This document shows, in pieces, positions 1 to 11,455 of a DNA stretch of 64,000 bases. The translations under genes and the position numbers were made by a program. A model generated the notes under the pieces. The model made no database searches and was not told the origin of the DNA. It was given only the letters and a program-made list of their open reading frames with translations. Every line of letters begins with the position of its first letter. Within the stretch, counting starts at the first letter, position 1. Source of the stretch: Amblyomma americanum (Eukaryota > Arthropoda > Arachnida > Ixodida > Ixodidae); contig NC_135500.1 in the NCBI RefSeq assembly GCF_052857255.1, positions 101,331,394 through 101,395,393 of the forward strand, given 5' to 3'.

Positions 1-1330
1 CTTTACCATTTCCAGCCCCTCACTACCAATTGTGAACTGCTGTTTCCTTGCTAGACTGTTGAACATTACTTTGGTTTTCTGCATGTTAATTTTTAGACCC
101 AGCGTTCTGCTCTGCCTGCCTAAGTCATTGATCATGATTTGCAGTTCAGCTCCTGAGTGACTCACCAAGGCAATGCCATCAGCGAATCTGAAACAATTTA
201 GGTAATCTCCATTTATTCTTATTCTCAACTGTTCCCAATGCAGGCCTCTGAAAATCTCCTGTAAACAGGCGGTGAATAGCGTTGGCAAGAATGTGTCTCC
301 TTGCCTGATGGCCTTCGTTATTGGAATTTTATTGCTGATTTTATGGAGGACTATGGTAGCTGTGCAGTTGCTATATATATCTTCCAGTATTTTGACATAA
401 GGCTCTTATACACCCTTATTACTCAATACCTGTATAACTGCTGAGGTTTCCACCGAGTCGAATGCTTCCTCGTAATCAATAAAGGCTATATATAGAGGCT
501 GGTTATATTCTGCACATTTATCTATCACCTGATTGATAGTGTGAATATGATCTAGTGTGGCATATCCTAAACGATATTCCACACTGCCTGATAATTTGGT
601 TTATTAAAGTCTAAGGTTGTCCTGACAGTATTAGCGACTACCTTCGTAAATACGTTGTAGGCGACGGGTAGTAAGCTGACAGGTCAACTCCTTGGCATCA
701 CCTTTCTTATGATTTAAAATAATGTTTGCATTCTTCCAAGCTTCTGGTACGGCCGAGGTCATAAGGCATTGCGTATGCAGGGTGGATAGTTTTTCTAGCA
801 CGATGTCCCCTCCATCCTTCAAGAGATCTGCTGTTACTTGATCGTCCCCAGCTGCTTTTCCCGTTTCCATTGCTCTTAAGGCTTTCCTTACTTCCTCTCT
901 CCGTACTGGCGGGATGACGCATTGCTGTGCGCTACTGTCTCTCTCATTAACGTTCTGATTTCGTTGGGTACTGTTCAGATTTCTCTAGGACTGTTCGGGT
1001 ACTTTAACTACCTTATCCATATTGCTAATGACATTGCCCTGCTTCTCTCTTCATGCATACATCTGGTTTTTACCTATGCCTAGTTTCCTCTTCACTGTTT
1101 TTAGGCTAGCTTCGTTCTTTAGAGCATGCTCGATTCTCTCCATATTAAACTTCCTTATGTCGGCTACCTTGCGCATATTTATTAACTATGATAGCTCTGT
1201 TTGTTCTATTCTGTCGGTAGGGTTAGACGCCCTCATGCTTTAGTGCTTCTTAATCAGATCTTTCGTCTCCTGAGATAGCATTCCGGTATCCTTTCGAATG
1301 GTCCTACCGCCTACTTCTGCGGCACACTCC
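1..1330 (-). mobile_element. RTE-type LINE fragment (reverse transcriptase region)
   Basis: Read on the minus strand, this is the linker and RT of an RTE-clade non-LTR retrotransposon. Around 631-870 it encodes the RT start (KAAGDDQVTADLL, then AVPEAWKNANIILNHKKGD). Around 150-320 it encodes GDTFLPTLFTACLQEIF followed by FRFADGIALVSH. The usual catalytic FADD is FADG here, and stops and frameshifts separate the blocks. Near 1020-1250 there is an N-terminal segment with SLKTVKRKLGIGK. The element runs off the left window edge, so its 3' end is missing. RTE assignment rests on recognised family wording rather than a search. Confidence 0.75.
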
Positions 1331-2165
1331 GTAATGCTAGCTGCCAAATTAGCTGTGAGACTAAAGGGTGACCACCCTTTAACCATTTTTCAGCCAAAAA
1401 CATTTTCTAGCTCTTGATTGTGAGGTATCGCCTGGCCGCTAACATTTCTTGAAAAGACTAGCTAAAAGCAAAGCTACAGCCTTGAAAATCAAGCTACTTC
1501 ACTATGTTTTTCTCCTCTTTCGTCTCCGAGATTTTGCGGTCTATTATTATTGGTGGCTGTCTTAGGAGTTTTGGCTCTGTTTCTGCAACCCTCAAGGGGG
1601 CACTGCTTAAAACCGGGAGGGGGGAAGGTGACAAGGAGAAGGCTCTTGCATGTTGCGCTCTTCGGGACAGCAAGGTAAGAGCCCTGGCGTCTATGCTCGT
1701 CAGACCGTAGGCCTCGAAAAACTCGGTGAGGAGATGGAAGGCCGTCAACTGGTCGCAGGTCGGGAACAGAAAGTCCTGCTTCTAGTTGGTTGGGCGAGAG
1801 AGAGGAGAATAAACATTTAGTTGTATAAATTAAAACAGACCAGAGCGTATTCTGGGCGGGTCCTCAGTTCAAGACTCCACTGGCTTCCGCCGACACTTTG
1901 GCGATGGCAACTAGCACCTCCTGGTCATCCAGGGTGCCCCTGGTCAGCGCCAGCTCCAACTGCTCCAGCGCCGCGTTCTGCGACTTTAAGTGGTTCGATT
2001 TAGCTGAACAACGTGAATGTTGGAATATCGCAACACCAAAGACATGTATCTGCGTATAATGCTGGGTGAATGCAGTGTAGGTGGTGGAGATTGGGGAAAA
2101 GTAAGTGTTTGGATGCGTCTTAGGTGGTAGGAGTCTGCCGGGAAAGTTTCTTATGTGGCGGGAGT
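1331..2165. other. Unassigned sequence with a protein-like minus frame
   Basis: No gene is recognised here. The minus strand of about 1860-1990 reads as a plausible peptide (ALEQLELALTRGTLDDQEV), and 1660-1760 as another (LTAFHLLTEFFEAYGL), separated by a stop and frame changes. They could be remnants of a retroelement or a retrocopied host transcript. I cannot name a family. Confidence 0.25.
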
Positions 2166-2169
2166 AGAG

Positions 2170-2877
2170 TGTTGGGTCTCAGGTAGCAGCATCCCACCGC
2201 TGCCACCAGTTGTTGGGATTCAGGTAGCGTGACTGGGCCGGAGAAGAGACGAGGACGATCGGAGGAAGAAAACTAGGAAAACTTTATGCAAGGACAACTT
2301 ACATTATGTACAAGTACAGGCAACTGAGAGTGCTTCTCAGTAAAGAGAGATTCTTATGAGTCGTGAGTGTCTGATACCTCTAAAGAAGGGGGCTCTCTTG
2401 GCACCAAACCAGCAGCTCCTTAAATACTCTTCGTATTCCCCAGATCCCTAGCTGGGGAATACAGTTCGAAGAATGATGTTCAATCACTCGATGGCACTGA
2501 TGGTACCACCCACAGCAGGGCGGTTCTGATGCTTCTACGCAGCTCGGTCGAGGGAAAGGGAACAGGACCCGGTCACGTTGTCCTCCCCGCGGCTTCCAGG
2601 TGGCCGCGTACGTGCGTCCGGAGGGCAGCTGCATGACACAGGAATGCTGGCTGTCTCCCCGCAGGTGTCGAAAGATCCTGCACTGGTGACCGGAACGAAT
2701 ACGCTTATGGTCGTCGCTGGCATGCCTGTTGAACACTATCGTTGTTATGGGGACGCTATCGTCGCTGCTTCCGGCATTCCTGTTCGAACACGTGGGGACG
2801 CTATTGTCGTTCCCTCTGGCAGTCCTGCAGTCTCGTCTCTTCGCCGAATTCCACAGCAGGAGTGAAGCGCGATCACA
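2170..2877 (-). mobile_element. Solo LTR of the gmr1-like gypsy family
   Basis: This 708-bp unit is homologous to the LTRs at 43903-44808 and 50517-51379. It is flanked by the 4-bp direct repeat AGAG (2166-2169 and 2878-2881), as expected of an LTR insertion. Its left end is doubled: a TGTTGGG terminus at 2170 and a second one at 2211, with a tRNA-Leu 3'-end-like sequence (2191-2208) between them. Its right end is ...CACA rather than CACAACA. It is shorter than its relatives because of internal deletions, and it retains a degenerate form of their ~48-bp internal repeat. No internal coding region adjoins it, so it is most simply a solo LTR. Confidence 0.8.
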
Positions 2878-3034
2878 AGAGACATAAATTTAGTCGGACG
2901 GTCTCTTGGTGGGTTGAAAAAAAAATTGAAGGACGCTTAAGCTTCGTCTGTAAGAAGCAAAAGGCGACAGCGTGTTGCAGCGTTGCCAAAGAATTGACAA
3001 TGTTTGACCGGACAATTTAAGGAAAGGAAACATA

Positions 3035-4392
3035 TCTTGGTGGTGGTGGAAAACTTTAAAGAATAATGAGCCATATCTTAACTATTCTTGGGTTGGCTCT
3101 TGGTCGCGTGAAGTGGCCGGCAGTCGGTGACGTCCGGCGACTTCCAAAGCCCATCCCCCCAGCTGCTTTTGTACAGCTGGGTCGGAGCTGGACACCGCGA
3201 CCTGCCATCGCTCGAGGTCAGTGAGTTGCCACTCTGATGGCGGCTGGAACTCAGAGCGTATGTATAGTATGTGATGTAAATCATCTCTTGGGGCACCGCA
3301 TAGGGTACACTCTGGAGAGAACAGCCCTGGGTGCATTATTGCTAAAAGGGCGATGGAGAGAAAAGTTCGAGATTGTAGCTGGCGCCACGTCACCTTCTCT
3401 AATTTAGTGAGCTATTTACGAGGCGGAGGATAGTAGAGTCGTTGCTCTCTGCAGTGGAGTGAAATTTCGTGGTACGTGATCATTCGGTCACGGGCGCTCC
3501 CTGGCTCGGCGGCTTGCCCTGCTGGGTTGACGTACGCTCGAGCGGTGTCATGGGCGGCTTCGTTGCCTGGATGGCCCGCATGCGCGGGACCCATATGAGT
3601 TGAATGGGCCTAGTGGGGGCTTAGAGGAGTTGAGAATTTTATGGGCGACGGCATGCGTCTGCCCTTTTGCAGTTTCTGATCGCGGTTTTTGAGTCACTAA
3701 ATACGAGAGTGGCAGTGGTGGGGGAGATCGCAAGGGCAATCGCAGCTTCTTCGGATTCTAGCGAGGTGTGCGTGAGGACCGATGCAGCTGCTAGATTGTG
3801 GCCGACTGCGGAAATGGCAAAGGCCGGCTGAGTGGTGCATGTCGCGGCATCTACGTAGACAGCCTCCGTGTGTTGGTTATAACGTTTGTGTAGTGCCTGG
3901 GCTCTTGCTGCGCGTCGAGCTTGGTGGTGGACTGGGTGCATGTTTTCTGGGAGTGGATGTAGTGTTAGAAGCTTTTGGGGGGCCCCGGGGGTGGGATATG
4001 TAGGCCGGAGAGTGTTGGTTGGGATAAGACCTAGGTTCCTAATGATGCAGCGGCCTGTAGGGGTGGAGGAGAGCCGTTCAAATTGTGCCGTCTGGTGAGC
4101 TTCTGTAAGCTCGGCTTGTGTATTATATATGCCCATGAGTAAGAGCCGTTCGTTGGAGGTGTGTCGAGGGAGATTGAGTGCGGTCTTGTATGCCTGGTGA
4201 ATCAGGACGTTGGTTTTCTCTTCTTCTGCTCTCGCGAGGAAGAAATATGGGAGGGAGTATACTATGCGGCTGACGACGAATGCTTGAACTAGGCGACGGA
4301 GGTCATGTTCTCTCATGCCCCTGTGTCGGTTGGCAATTCATCGTATGAGCCGCATGGTATGATGGACGGTGTTTGTGAGTTTGGTTATCGTG
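3035..4392 (-). mobile_element. RNase H-bearing LINE, 5'-truncated
   Basis: Minus-strand 3' part of an I-superfamily-like LINE. In order: the RT thumb region (4316 downward, LRRLVQAFVVSRIVYSLPYFF), then RNase H with YVDAATC, an EEAAIALAI helix and VFSDSKTAIRN. Next come the last RNase H block (HPGNEAAHDTARA, about 3530-3570) and a terminal zinc-finger-like motif (CTLCGAPRDDLHHIL, about 3270-3310). Frames shift between about 3640 and 3590. The 3' end has an AAAGTTTT motif and a (CCA)n tail near 3035-3055, like the AAAGTTTTT-(CCTA)n tail of the relative at 60136-62168. The 5' end meets a SINE tail at 4393. Confidence 0.8.
3639..4316 (-). pseudogene. LINE ORF2 remnant: RT C-terminus and RNase H
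   Basis: This is the longest open piece of the LINE at 3035-4392 (225 codons). Residues 1-60 match the RT C-terminal region of the copy at 60136-62168 (LVRLVQSF / LRRLVQAF, then QAYKTALNL). Residues ~155-220 are RNase H, with D in YVDAA, E in the EEAA helix and D in VFSDS. The fourth acidic residue lies past a frameshift. It shares the architecture of that copy but differs at many positions, so it is a different subfamily or an older copy. Confidence 0.7.
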
Positions 4393-4445
4393 GCAGTGTT
4401 TTGCCGTTGCTCTGGTGGACACCCGAACCGCACTGTAAGGCAAGG
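4393..4445 (-). repeat. SINE 3' tail fragment
   Basis: The minus strand carries the GCGGTTCGGGTGTCCACC-like tail motif that ends the tRNA-derived SINE at 17638-17959 and the fragments at 17536 and 42583. Only the tail is present. It forms the 5' boundary of the adjacent LINE. Confidence 0.5.
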
Positions 4446-4619
4446 AAAATAAAAATAAAATTGGTTTTAAGGAAAAAAAGCGAGACCTCACGCACAAATA
4501 TCGGTCGACACCCATACCTAAACTTAAGTGAAGGAAAAGCACCCTTCAAAGACAACACTGTATTCACTAGACGCGCCTTTGTTCATTCCAAATCATCGAA
4601 CTGGCGTGGTGAAGATTCA

Positions 4620-5715
4620 CTGGGATTCACAAGTAGTCTCCATGAGGCGACAATCCCAGACATGGATAGGTAGGGAACTATCAGTGTTTGTTCGGGCTCT
4701 AGTCTGTAACATTTTTTTTATTTGCAAAACTTGCCTATGTGTTGCAGGTTCTCCACTGTGCGAGGAAGAAAGAGCAGGTGCTGCACAGATGTTTGCTACA
4801 TTTGTATAGCGTTCCCAATGAAAGCCCATGCGTCGTGATAACCTATTTCTTTCTCTGGATTTAGGTGGAATCGGCCTTGTTCACTTATTTGTGCATCAGC
4901 TTGTTTCGCGTTTTTTTCGTTTTCAAATCGCCAAACCACCCTTTTTTCGTGAGTGTGTTTATTTGGCGTCTCAGTGCTCATTTGCCTTTCCTATTGGCAC
5001 CAACAGGACACACTTGTGGGGGGCATTTATGGGGATCCCTTAAGGAAGTTGCTGACACCTTCAATTTCCTCACTGTGCGCTTTTCTTTAGACTACCTGTA
5101 TAACCTCTCCAGAAGGCAAACGACTCAGGCACTTAGAGAGCATTTGTTCCCTGTACCGTTGAATCGGCAATCTTTTCTGGAGTGCCTCGACGCCAGTGTT
5201 TTAAAACGTGTTAGGCGAATGCGCATGTCTTTTGCCGCAAAATCGTTCTTTTTTAAGCTGCACACGTCAACGCTACCTGTGAAGGCATGGCTTCATGCTA
5301 AGGAGATGCTTGCGCCATGGATGGTTAATTGCCGCCTGTGCATTGCACTAGAGACAATTGACCATTGTTTTATACTGTGCATTGATGCCATATTCTACTG
5401 GGACTTTTTACAACGAACAATTGAGAAGGGCATTGACATCACACCCTACAGTATTCGTTTTTTGCTTGTGGAAAAAAGTGTTGTGCCATATGATCCATTT
5501 ATGTTGCTGGGTCTATTCAGTCTCTGGAAGAGCCGCATGATGAACCGACACAACGAATCTCTGCGGTCGTCGAAATATTTGTTTCGTGAACAATGCGCTT
5601 TGGTTCCGGGGAATTTATTCTGCTGTGCAGGAACCGCCTAGCTGGCTCCCCTATCTGGATGCTTGTGCGCTTAGCCTTTCCTTTCGGCACTATTTCCATG
5701 CAATAAAGAAAAAAA
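4620..5715 (+). mobile_element. L1/Tx1-like LINE 3' portion
   Basis: A plus-strand LINE C-terminal region homologous to the minus-strand copy at 38040-39190. Both share IGRELS/MGRELS, an LCEEE / LCAEE block and the terminal zinc motif. The AATAAAG at about 5702, followed by an A-rich run, looks like its 3' end. Several frameshifts precede the open portion at 4865. The RT catalytic region is absent, so the copy is 5'-truncated. The L1/Tx1-like label rests on the GAALNMNKS motif in the second copy. Confidence 0.6.
4865..5641 (+). pseudogene. LINE ORF2 C-terminal domain remnant
   Basis: 258 open codons. The apparent initiator is only where the frame opens, and the first ~55 residues are frameshifted relative to the family. 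From about residue 60 it reads as the helical C-terminal region of a LINE polyprotein. Near residues 165-185 is a CX2CX7HX4C motif (CRLCIALETIDHCFILC), typical of LINE C-termini and thought to bind nucleic acid. There is no evidence of a host gene here. Confidence 0.6.
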
Positions 5716-5721
5716 AGAACT

Positions 5722-5905
5722 GGCGAGGTGGAATGGTTCGCATGCTTGTCTCGCACTCCGGAGGCCTTGGGTCGATTCCTCAATTCAGCCAATTTCCTAC
5801 TCGGTTTTATTTATTAATGCTTCTGGGATTTCCCGCTCACGGCCAACGCCGCCGGCGCCGACGATATTAGCTGTTCTGATACACGGGGCCTTAACGCTGT
5901 CGCGT
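5722..5905 (+). repeat. tRNA-headed SINE, second family
   Basis: The head GGCGAGGTGGAATGGTTCGCATG is box A-like, and GGGTCGATTCC is a box B-like Pol III promoter element. The spacing resembles a tRNA but the stems do not all pair. The body (TTTCCCGCTCACGGCC...) and the end (CGCTGTCGCGTTAAAATT) differ from the Ruka-like SINEs elsewhere in the window. It follows the A-rich end of the upstream LINE directly and adjoins a dispersed repeat. Confidence 0.55.
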
Positions 5906-6420
5906 TAAAATTAGCTGCTGTTCAAATACTGCTAAACGTCGTAAAACAGCGAAGGCTGCGGTGTATAAGCCAACTAGACACGGCTTGGCGTCTGTAACGT
6001 TCAGTGCGTTCCACACACTAGATAAGCAGTGCGCCCACTTTGCCACCCTGGCAGGTGTCAGTTAAATTGATTGTTGATCGCGAGATTTTGGTCACCCAGT
6101 GAACGCTGCGGCCTATTGCTGCAGTGCCGCATGTCTGCCGCAACGTTGCCTGCCCTTAATGCATGGAGCCCAAATCTCTCTCTCCCCACCATCACGTTCT
6201 TCAATGCGCGGTTGAGGCGTCCACTGCTCCAGGGAGCCAGCTATGTGCCTTCCTTTTGTCAAAATTATCGGAGTCCAGAGCGTTGTCAACGCTAAACCCA
6301 ATCAGCGCAAAAAACGCTAACGGCCTATGACAATTGAGTGCCGCGTTTCTACTACAACGTTGTGAACACCGATTTTGAGGAAAGAAATGGCGCAGTAACT
6401 GTCTCACATGTATCGATGGA
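5905..6420 (+). repeat. Dispersed non-coding repeat, copy 1
   Basis: About 500 bp that aligns end to end with the reverse complement of 17990-18495. Shared landmarks are AATTAGCTG near the start, CGGCTTGG followed by GTCTGTAACGTT, GTGCCGC, CCAGGGAGCCAG, and ATCGGAGTC near the end. No reading frame is conserved between the copies, so it is a non-autonomous or very old element. Its class is unknown. Confidence 0.65.
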
Positions 6421-6461
6421 CACCTGTACCCACGCTGCAAGGGGTTTGACCTCTGTCTCAC

Positions 6462-6595
6462 CTCAAGGTCAAAACCGCAAGCACCGCCAAATCGTTGCGA
6501 GGTAGCGTATACCATTTTTTCTGCATATTGCATGTGATATGCTACAGCTCCGCCGAAGAGAACGAGCACTCCAATGAAAGGCGCTACAATCAGGC
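6462..6595 (-). CDS. Candidate host exon (unconfirmed)
   Basis: The minus strand encodes a hydrophobic run (GLIVAPFIGVLVLFGGAVA) followed by a polar segment ending CGFDLE. It stops exactly at a good splice-donor sequence, GAG|GTGAGA (GT at 6461-6460). The upstream acceptor is weak and lacks a clear pyrimidine tract, and an in-frame TGA lies just before the segment. This would fit a transmembrane or signal-anchor exon of a host gene on the minus strand. It could equally be chance. No homology is recognised. Confidence 0.25.
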
Positions 6596-8888
6596 CTTGC
6601 GTGCCGATGCCTCACGCACTGTCGCGATGACGTGCACCGGGAAGCTTTTATTTTATTAATCAAGTGAATGAGATGTGGTCGTGCATGCACAGTGCATTTC
6701 TCAGATACCTCTGTCTATCTCGAAGTATATCCTTCTTTCCACTGCGCAGAAAGCATGGAAGACCACGCCCACTCATTGCGCTTCACACGCTGACGACGTG
6801 CGTACTTGCGAGTCGGCAAAGAAGCGCAAACTTAAAGAAGACACTTTCCGGTTTCAGAATGCCCGCCGCCTGCACAAACTAGCCGATTCGACGGCTCAAG
6901 TGAGAACGAAACCGCTTCACAGGGTCTCTAGCAAGCAAAACTGAACGCGAATCCCGCTGATAGCTACCGATTCTGAACTTGCTGCGGAAAACTGCAGCAT
7001 GCCGCCCGGGTGGACTGAATGCGAGGCGAATGACACAGCGCTCGTTTTTGCGTCAATGCTTTCTCTTTGCCTCTTTGCATTCAAGGTATTGCTCGAATTT
7101 TCTCGCCGTACTCCTTTTCGTATTTCGACGGCAATTAAATTGAAAGGAAAATAGCGTTCCGTGAGAAAGCACAGCAGACACGTAACACTTGCAGTAGTGC
7201 AGATCTGCGACTGGCGCAGCCAGATTCAATGCGCTTTTACGCAATTTTTTCGTTTGTAAAAGGTATGTATCCGCTAAAATAACATATCTGCTTTCACGTG
7301 GCGCTAACCTATCAGTATAGCTTGACCTAGTTTCTAATGTAGCTTCTAATGTAGATTGCTGGATGACCATCAAAAACATTACATGCGCCACATGAATGCA
7401 GCAACCTCACTAGATCACAATGTCTGCAACTTGCATTTTACGGAAGTGGTCGCAGAAAGAGTGCACAGAATAAATGATCCTAGAAACCTATAATGTGCTC
7501 TGCCACTTACATATGTAAGCTGATTTATGCTCACAGTTTTTCAGTGAGCACGAACATAAATTGTCCCCCCCTTTTCCGGAGGTGTCCGTTCCGCGTGTTA
7601 GCTGAGGTTGGCGACCTCAAACCAGTCGTCAGCGTTGGGTTTCTGCAACCATAGCTAGAGAAATTGCCGTTGCTCAGATTGCCATGTAAGGGCCAGTTAA
7701 GGAGTTATGCTTGCCCATATGAAACACTGCAACATCTGAAGCGGTGATAATCAATGATCGTTTAGGAGATCAGAATTGACCTCAAAGACGGAAAATGTAG
7801 CCAAAGTTGGCAGATAATGAGGTGGTAATGTTTCTTGAAACTGTGCATTCTAGTGACTGACTACAGCTAGCCCAGGACCAGGTTAACTTAAACAGATTCT
7901 GAAAGGTCGTTGTGCTGCTGTGGAAATGGCCACACATAGGACACTGCGTGGGTTTCTGCGCACGTCTGTGTAGGGGGAGGTTGAAATTTTTTCTGATTAT
8001 TTTCTCGCTTAGACAACTTAACGAATTCGCCTCTACGCGCCATTTATTTTACTTTAAAATTGTACACCGCCTCTACTTGTACTAGTGTATATTTTTTTCG
8101 AATTTTTACAACTGCGAATCAAGTCTCATAAATTCTTTTATATTTGGAACCTATGACATACATGCCACCTCTAGCCCTCCCTTTTCTCTGACATCTTGAA
8201 GGCAGCACACATTTGAAGTGAAATAATTACAGCATTGCTCAGAAGGCAATGATCTCGGCGAACCCCTTCTGGTAGCCATTGGTCGCCTTGCCTTTATTGT
8301 GCGTTTTAGTTTTTATCCTTCTTCAGCGGGAATTACACATCTACTGTACCCAAAGCGGTACACTCGAGGAAATTCGTTATGCGTACTTTTGTAACAGCTG
8401 CTTTTCTCGACTAACTGTTCGCATTGCATGAGAATGGTGCGCTACGTACGTTTTTTTGGCAGACAGCTCTTGTCCCCTCCCACAACCTATGTAAGCCTTG
8501 GCGCTCGCTTATGGTCAGCAGAATGAGGCTCTCTTTAGCCGTCCTAAAACTCCTATATGATCGAAGGACCAGGGTGATAAATGTCTGGTCTTCGAGAGAT
8601 TTTGAGCACTGGCAAAGCAAACGAAGCTGCACTGTACGGCTCACAATTATTCATTATTCTAGTTGCTGGAGCCTGGTTGCTCTGTACTTTCGAAAAATGC
8701 TCTCCATTTTTTAGAGAACGCTAAGTGGCAGGCATCGATTGGCCATGGGCGCCACCTTTCTGAAACCTTCATGCTTGTTTCATAAACGGTGTGTATGTAT
8801 TGCTTTTGTCTTTTAATGAAAGTTACCTTGAGACCTCGTATGACGGCCGTGCTGTGCGCCCAACAGCACCCACAAATTTATTCGACGT
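6596..8888. other. Unassigned AT-rich sequence
   Basis: I see no conserved reading frame, tandem repeat or element terminus. Short open frames on both strands have no recognisable domains. Confidence 0.5.
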
Positions 8889-9075
8889 ACCGTGGTGGCT
8901 CAGCGGTTATATTGCTCGGCTGCTGGCCCGAAATACGCTGGTTCGATCCTTGCCGCGGCGGTCGCATTTCGACGGAGGTGGAATGCTAGAAGCCTCGTGT
9001 AGTGTGCGATGTCAGTGCACGTTAAAGAGCCCCAGTTGGTCGAAATTATCCGGAGCTCTCCGCTATGGCGTCCCC
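8889..9075 (+). repeat. Ruka-like tRNA-derived SINE
   Basis: It starts GTGGTGGCTCAGCGG (box A) and has GGTTCGATCC (box B). It then has the family body: CGCGGCGGTCG, AATGCTAGAAG, GTGCGATGTCAGTGCACGTT, and CCCAGTTGGTCGAAATTA. The 3' end is truncated after GGCGTCCCC. The same body occurs at 17638, 41975, 42310, 57132 and 58730. Confidence 0.8.
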
Positions 9076-9099
9076 ACAATGACAAAACTTTTCGTAACA

Positions 9100-9565
9100 T
9101 TTTTTAGAAAGTCTTTACACACATGTTAATAGTACCTGTCAACATTGACTAAAAAGTCTTTTGAATGTCTTTATATATTGTAGTAACAACCTATCAGCCA
9201 TCTTCCGACAATTAGCCATCGTTATCCAAAAGACTCAAGTACATAGATAGTCTTTATACTTCCTACCATCCCCTTATCAAGTTCTTATATACTTCCTATC
9301 AACCGTTTACCAGCAATGTCTACCAACATCCGATTAACGGCCAGAAAATTTATCACCATTATAAAAACTCAAATACATTGAAAGTCTTTAAACTTCCTAT
9401 CAACTCTTTATCAAGTTTCTATACACTTCCTACCACCAAATACCAACAATATCTACCAACACCCTACCAACAGTCTTACAATAATTGGCCACAGGTATCC
9501 AAAAGCCTCAAGTACGAAGAAAGCCTTCGATTCCTACCTTCAACTTATCAAGTATTGGCAACGTG
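9100..9565 (+). repeat. Diverged tandem array, ~136-bp unit
   Basis: Three head-to-tail units are visible. Their anchors (AAA[AG]NCTCAA[GA]TAC, then CTTCCTA[CT]C, then TTATCAAG) start near 9225, 9361 and 9498. Smaller reiterations of CTTCCTATCAAC and CTACCAAC occur within each unit. No coding content. Confidence 0.6.
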
Positions 9566-10050
9566 CGTATTGACTACACTGTATCACAATTTTCTGAACA
9601 GTGTTTTATCTCTCCAAAAACATTTTGGGAGCACTGTTTCCAAGACTGTTTGAAGAATAATGGAAGCAAAATGCAAATTATTACATTCTTTTATTGCGCA
9701 CAAGCAATAACGTACATAAGCGCTGCAAGACGTGCATGACACATCAAAATATTTGACGGTGAACAATAGAGGACAGAATATTTCCTTCGGCCAGAAGCCC
9801 TAGCCTCCTCAGTTCCCAAGTGCTACAATGATTGACACACAGAAATGGTCTACTGACTGTGTATGCTTTATGCAAAGCCCTCACGCACCTTTAAGGGTTA
9901 AGGTAAATGTATGTAGGCATTGCAGATATAAATGGCTTTTTCTTAGGAACATGAAATCTCGCCATGTGTAGGCGATTTCTTGGAAGCTGATTGGTCAATA
10001 TAAGAAAATGTCACCAGAAATTGAAAAACATAACAAGACTTAATTCACAA
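9566..10050. other. Unassigned sequence
   Basis: Nothing recognised. AT-rich, with only short random open frames. Confidence 0.5.
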
Positions 10051-10052
10051 TG

Positions 10053-10162
10053 TTTTGGCTGGAGGACCGGCCTTTTTCGAGTGTAATACAGCATTTGAAA
10101 CAAAAATTACGTGCTGCGAATGCCGTATTATACTTGAAAAAGGCTGGTCCTCCAGCCAAAAC
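10053..10162. repeat. Inverted-repeat (hairpin) element
   Basis: The left arm begins TTTTGGCTGGAGGACC at 10053. The right arm ends GGTCCTCCAGCCAAAA at 10161. Arms are about 36-38 bp with few mismatches, and the loop is about 36 bp. This fits a small foldback transposon or MITE remnant. It lies 30 bp before the (AT)n tract. Confidence 0.75.
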
Positions 10163-10189
10163 GTCGTGAGTGAAATCTGCTTTGGTTTT

Positions 10190-10889
<700 letters not shown>

Positions 10890-11270
10890 GGTGCTAAAAG
10901 AATGCACCTGCTTTCATTGTTTTATAATATAGGGAAGTGCAAGTACTGTCCTAAATCTGGCATTTTTCAATATGCTAGTGTTGCGGCTTCTGCGCCCTCA
11001 ATTAGGCGCTCCTGCCGATGCTCAAAAGGCTACAAGCTTGAGCCTGCATACTATTGTTAGGAACAAAATAATACAACGTGTTCTTTGTTATTCTTTTTTG
11101 CCTCCTTCTAGAGATTTGATTCAGGAGTTTTAACAAACACTTGATGCGAGTTTTTTTTTAATTTGATTTATGAAAAACACTTTTATATTAAAAAATCCCA
11201 GATTTAGGAAAACACTACTTGCACTTCCCTACGTTATATAAAAAAGAAAGCCGGTACACTTTTTACCACC
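10890..11270. mobile_element. MITE-like element with ~78-bp terminal inverted repeats
   Basis: The left terminus (10890-10968) and the reverse complement of the right terminus (about 11190-11270) align over ~78 bp. Both start GGTG[CG]TAAAA and contain AGGGAAGTGCAAGTA and CCTAAATCTGG. The centre (10969-11190) has no coding capacity. No convincing target-site duplication was found. The length and structure fit a non-autonomous DNA transposon; its superfamily is undetermined. Confidence 0.7.
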
Positions 11271-11286
11271 TCGACGCTTATCTATC

Positions 11287-11455
11287 GCTAGAGAAATCCA
11301 AGAGAAGGCAAGCATAGCAGGGGGTGGCAGGTTAGGTGGGCGGACGAAATGAACAAATTTGCACGCATAGGTTGGGCGCAGCTGGCAAAGGACAGGTTTA
11401 ATTGGAGAGACATGGGAGAGGCCTTTGCTCTGCAGTGAGCGTAGTCAGGCTGATG
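11287..11455 (+). mobile_element. RTE-type LINE 3' terminus
   Basis: This encodes the typical RTE C-terminus: GWQVRWADEMNKFARIGW, then AQLAKDRFNWRDMGEAF, ending ALQ and a stop near 11436. A short TGATGATG tail follows. Only the last ~50 codons are present, as expected of extreme 5' truncation during target-primed reverse transcription. Confidence 0.75.
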
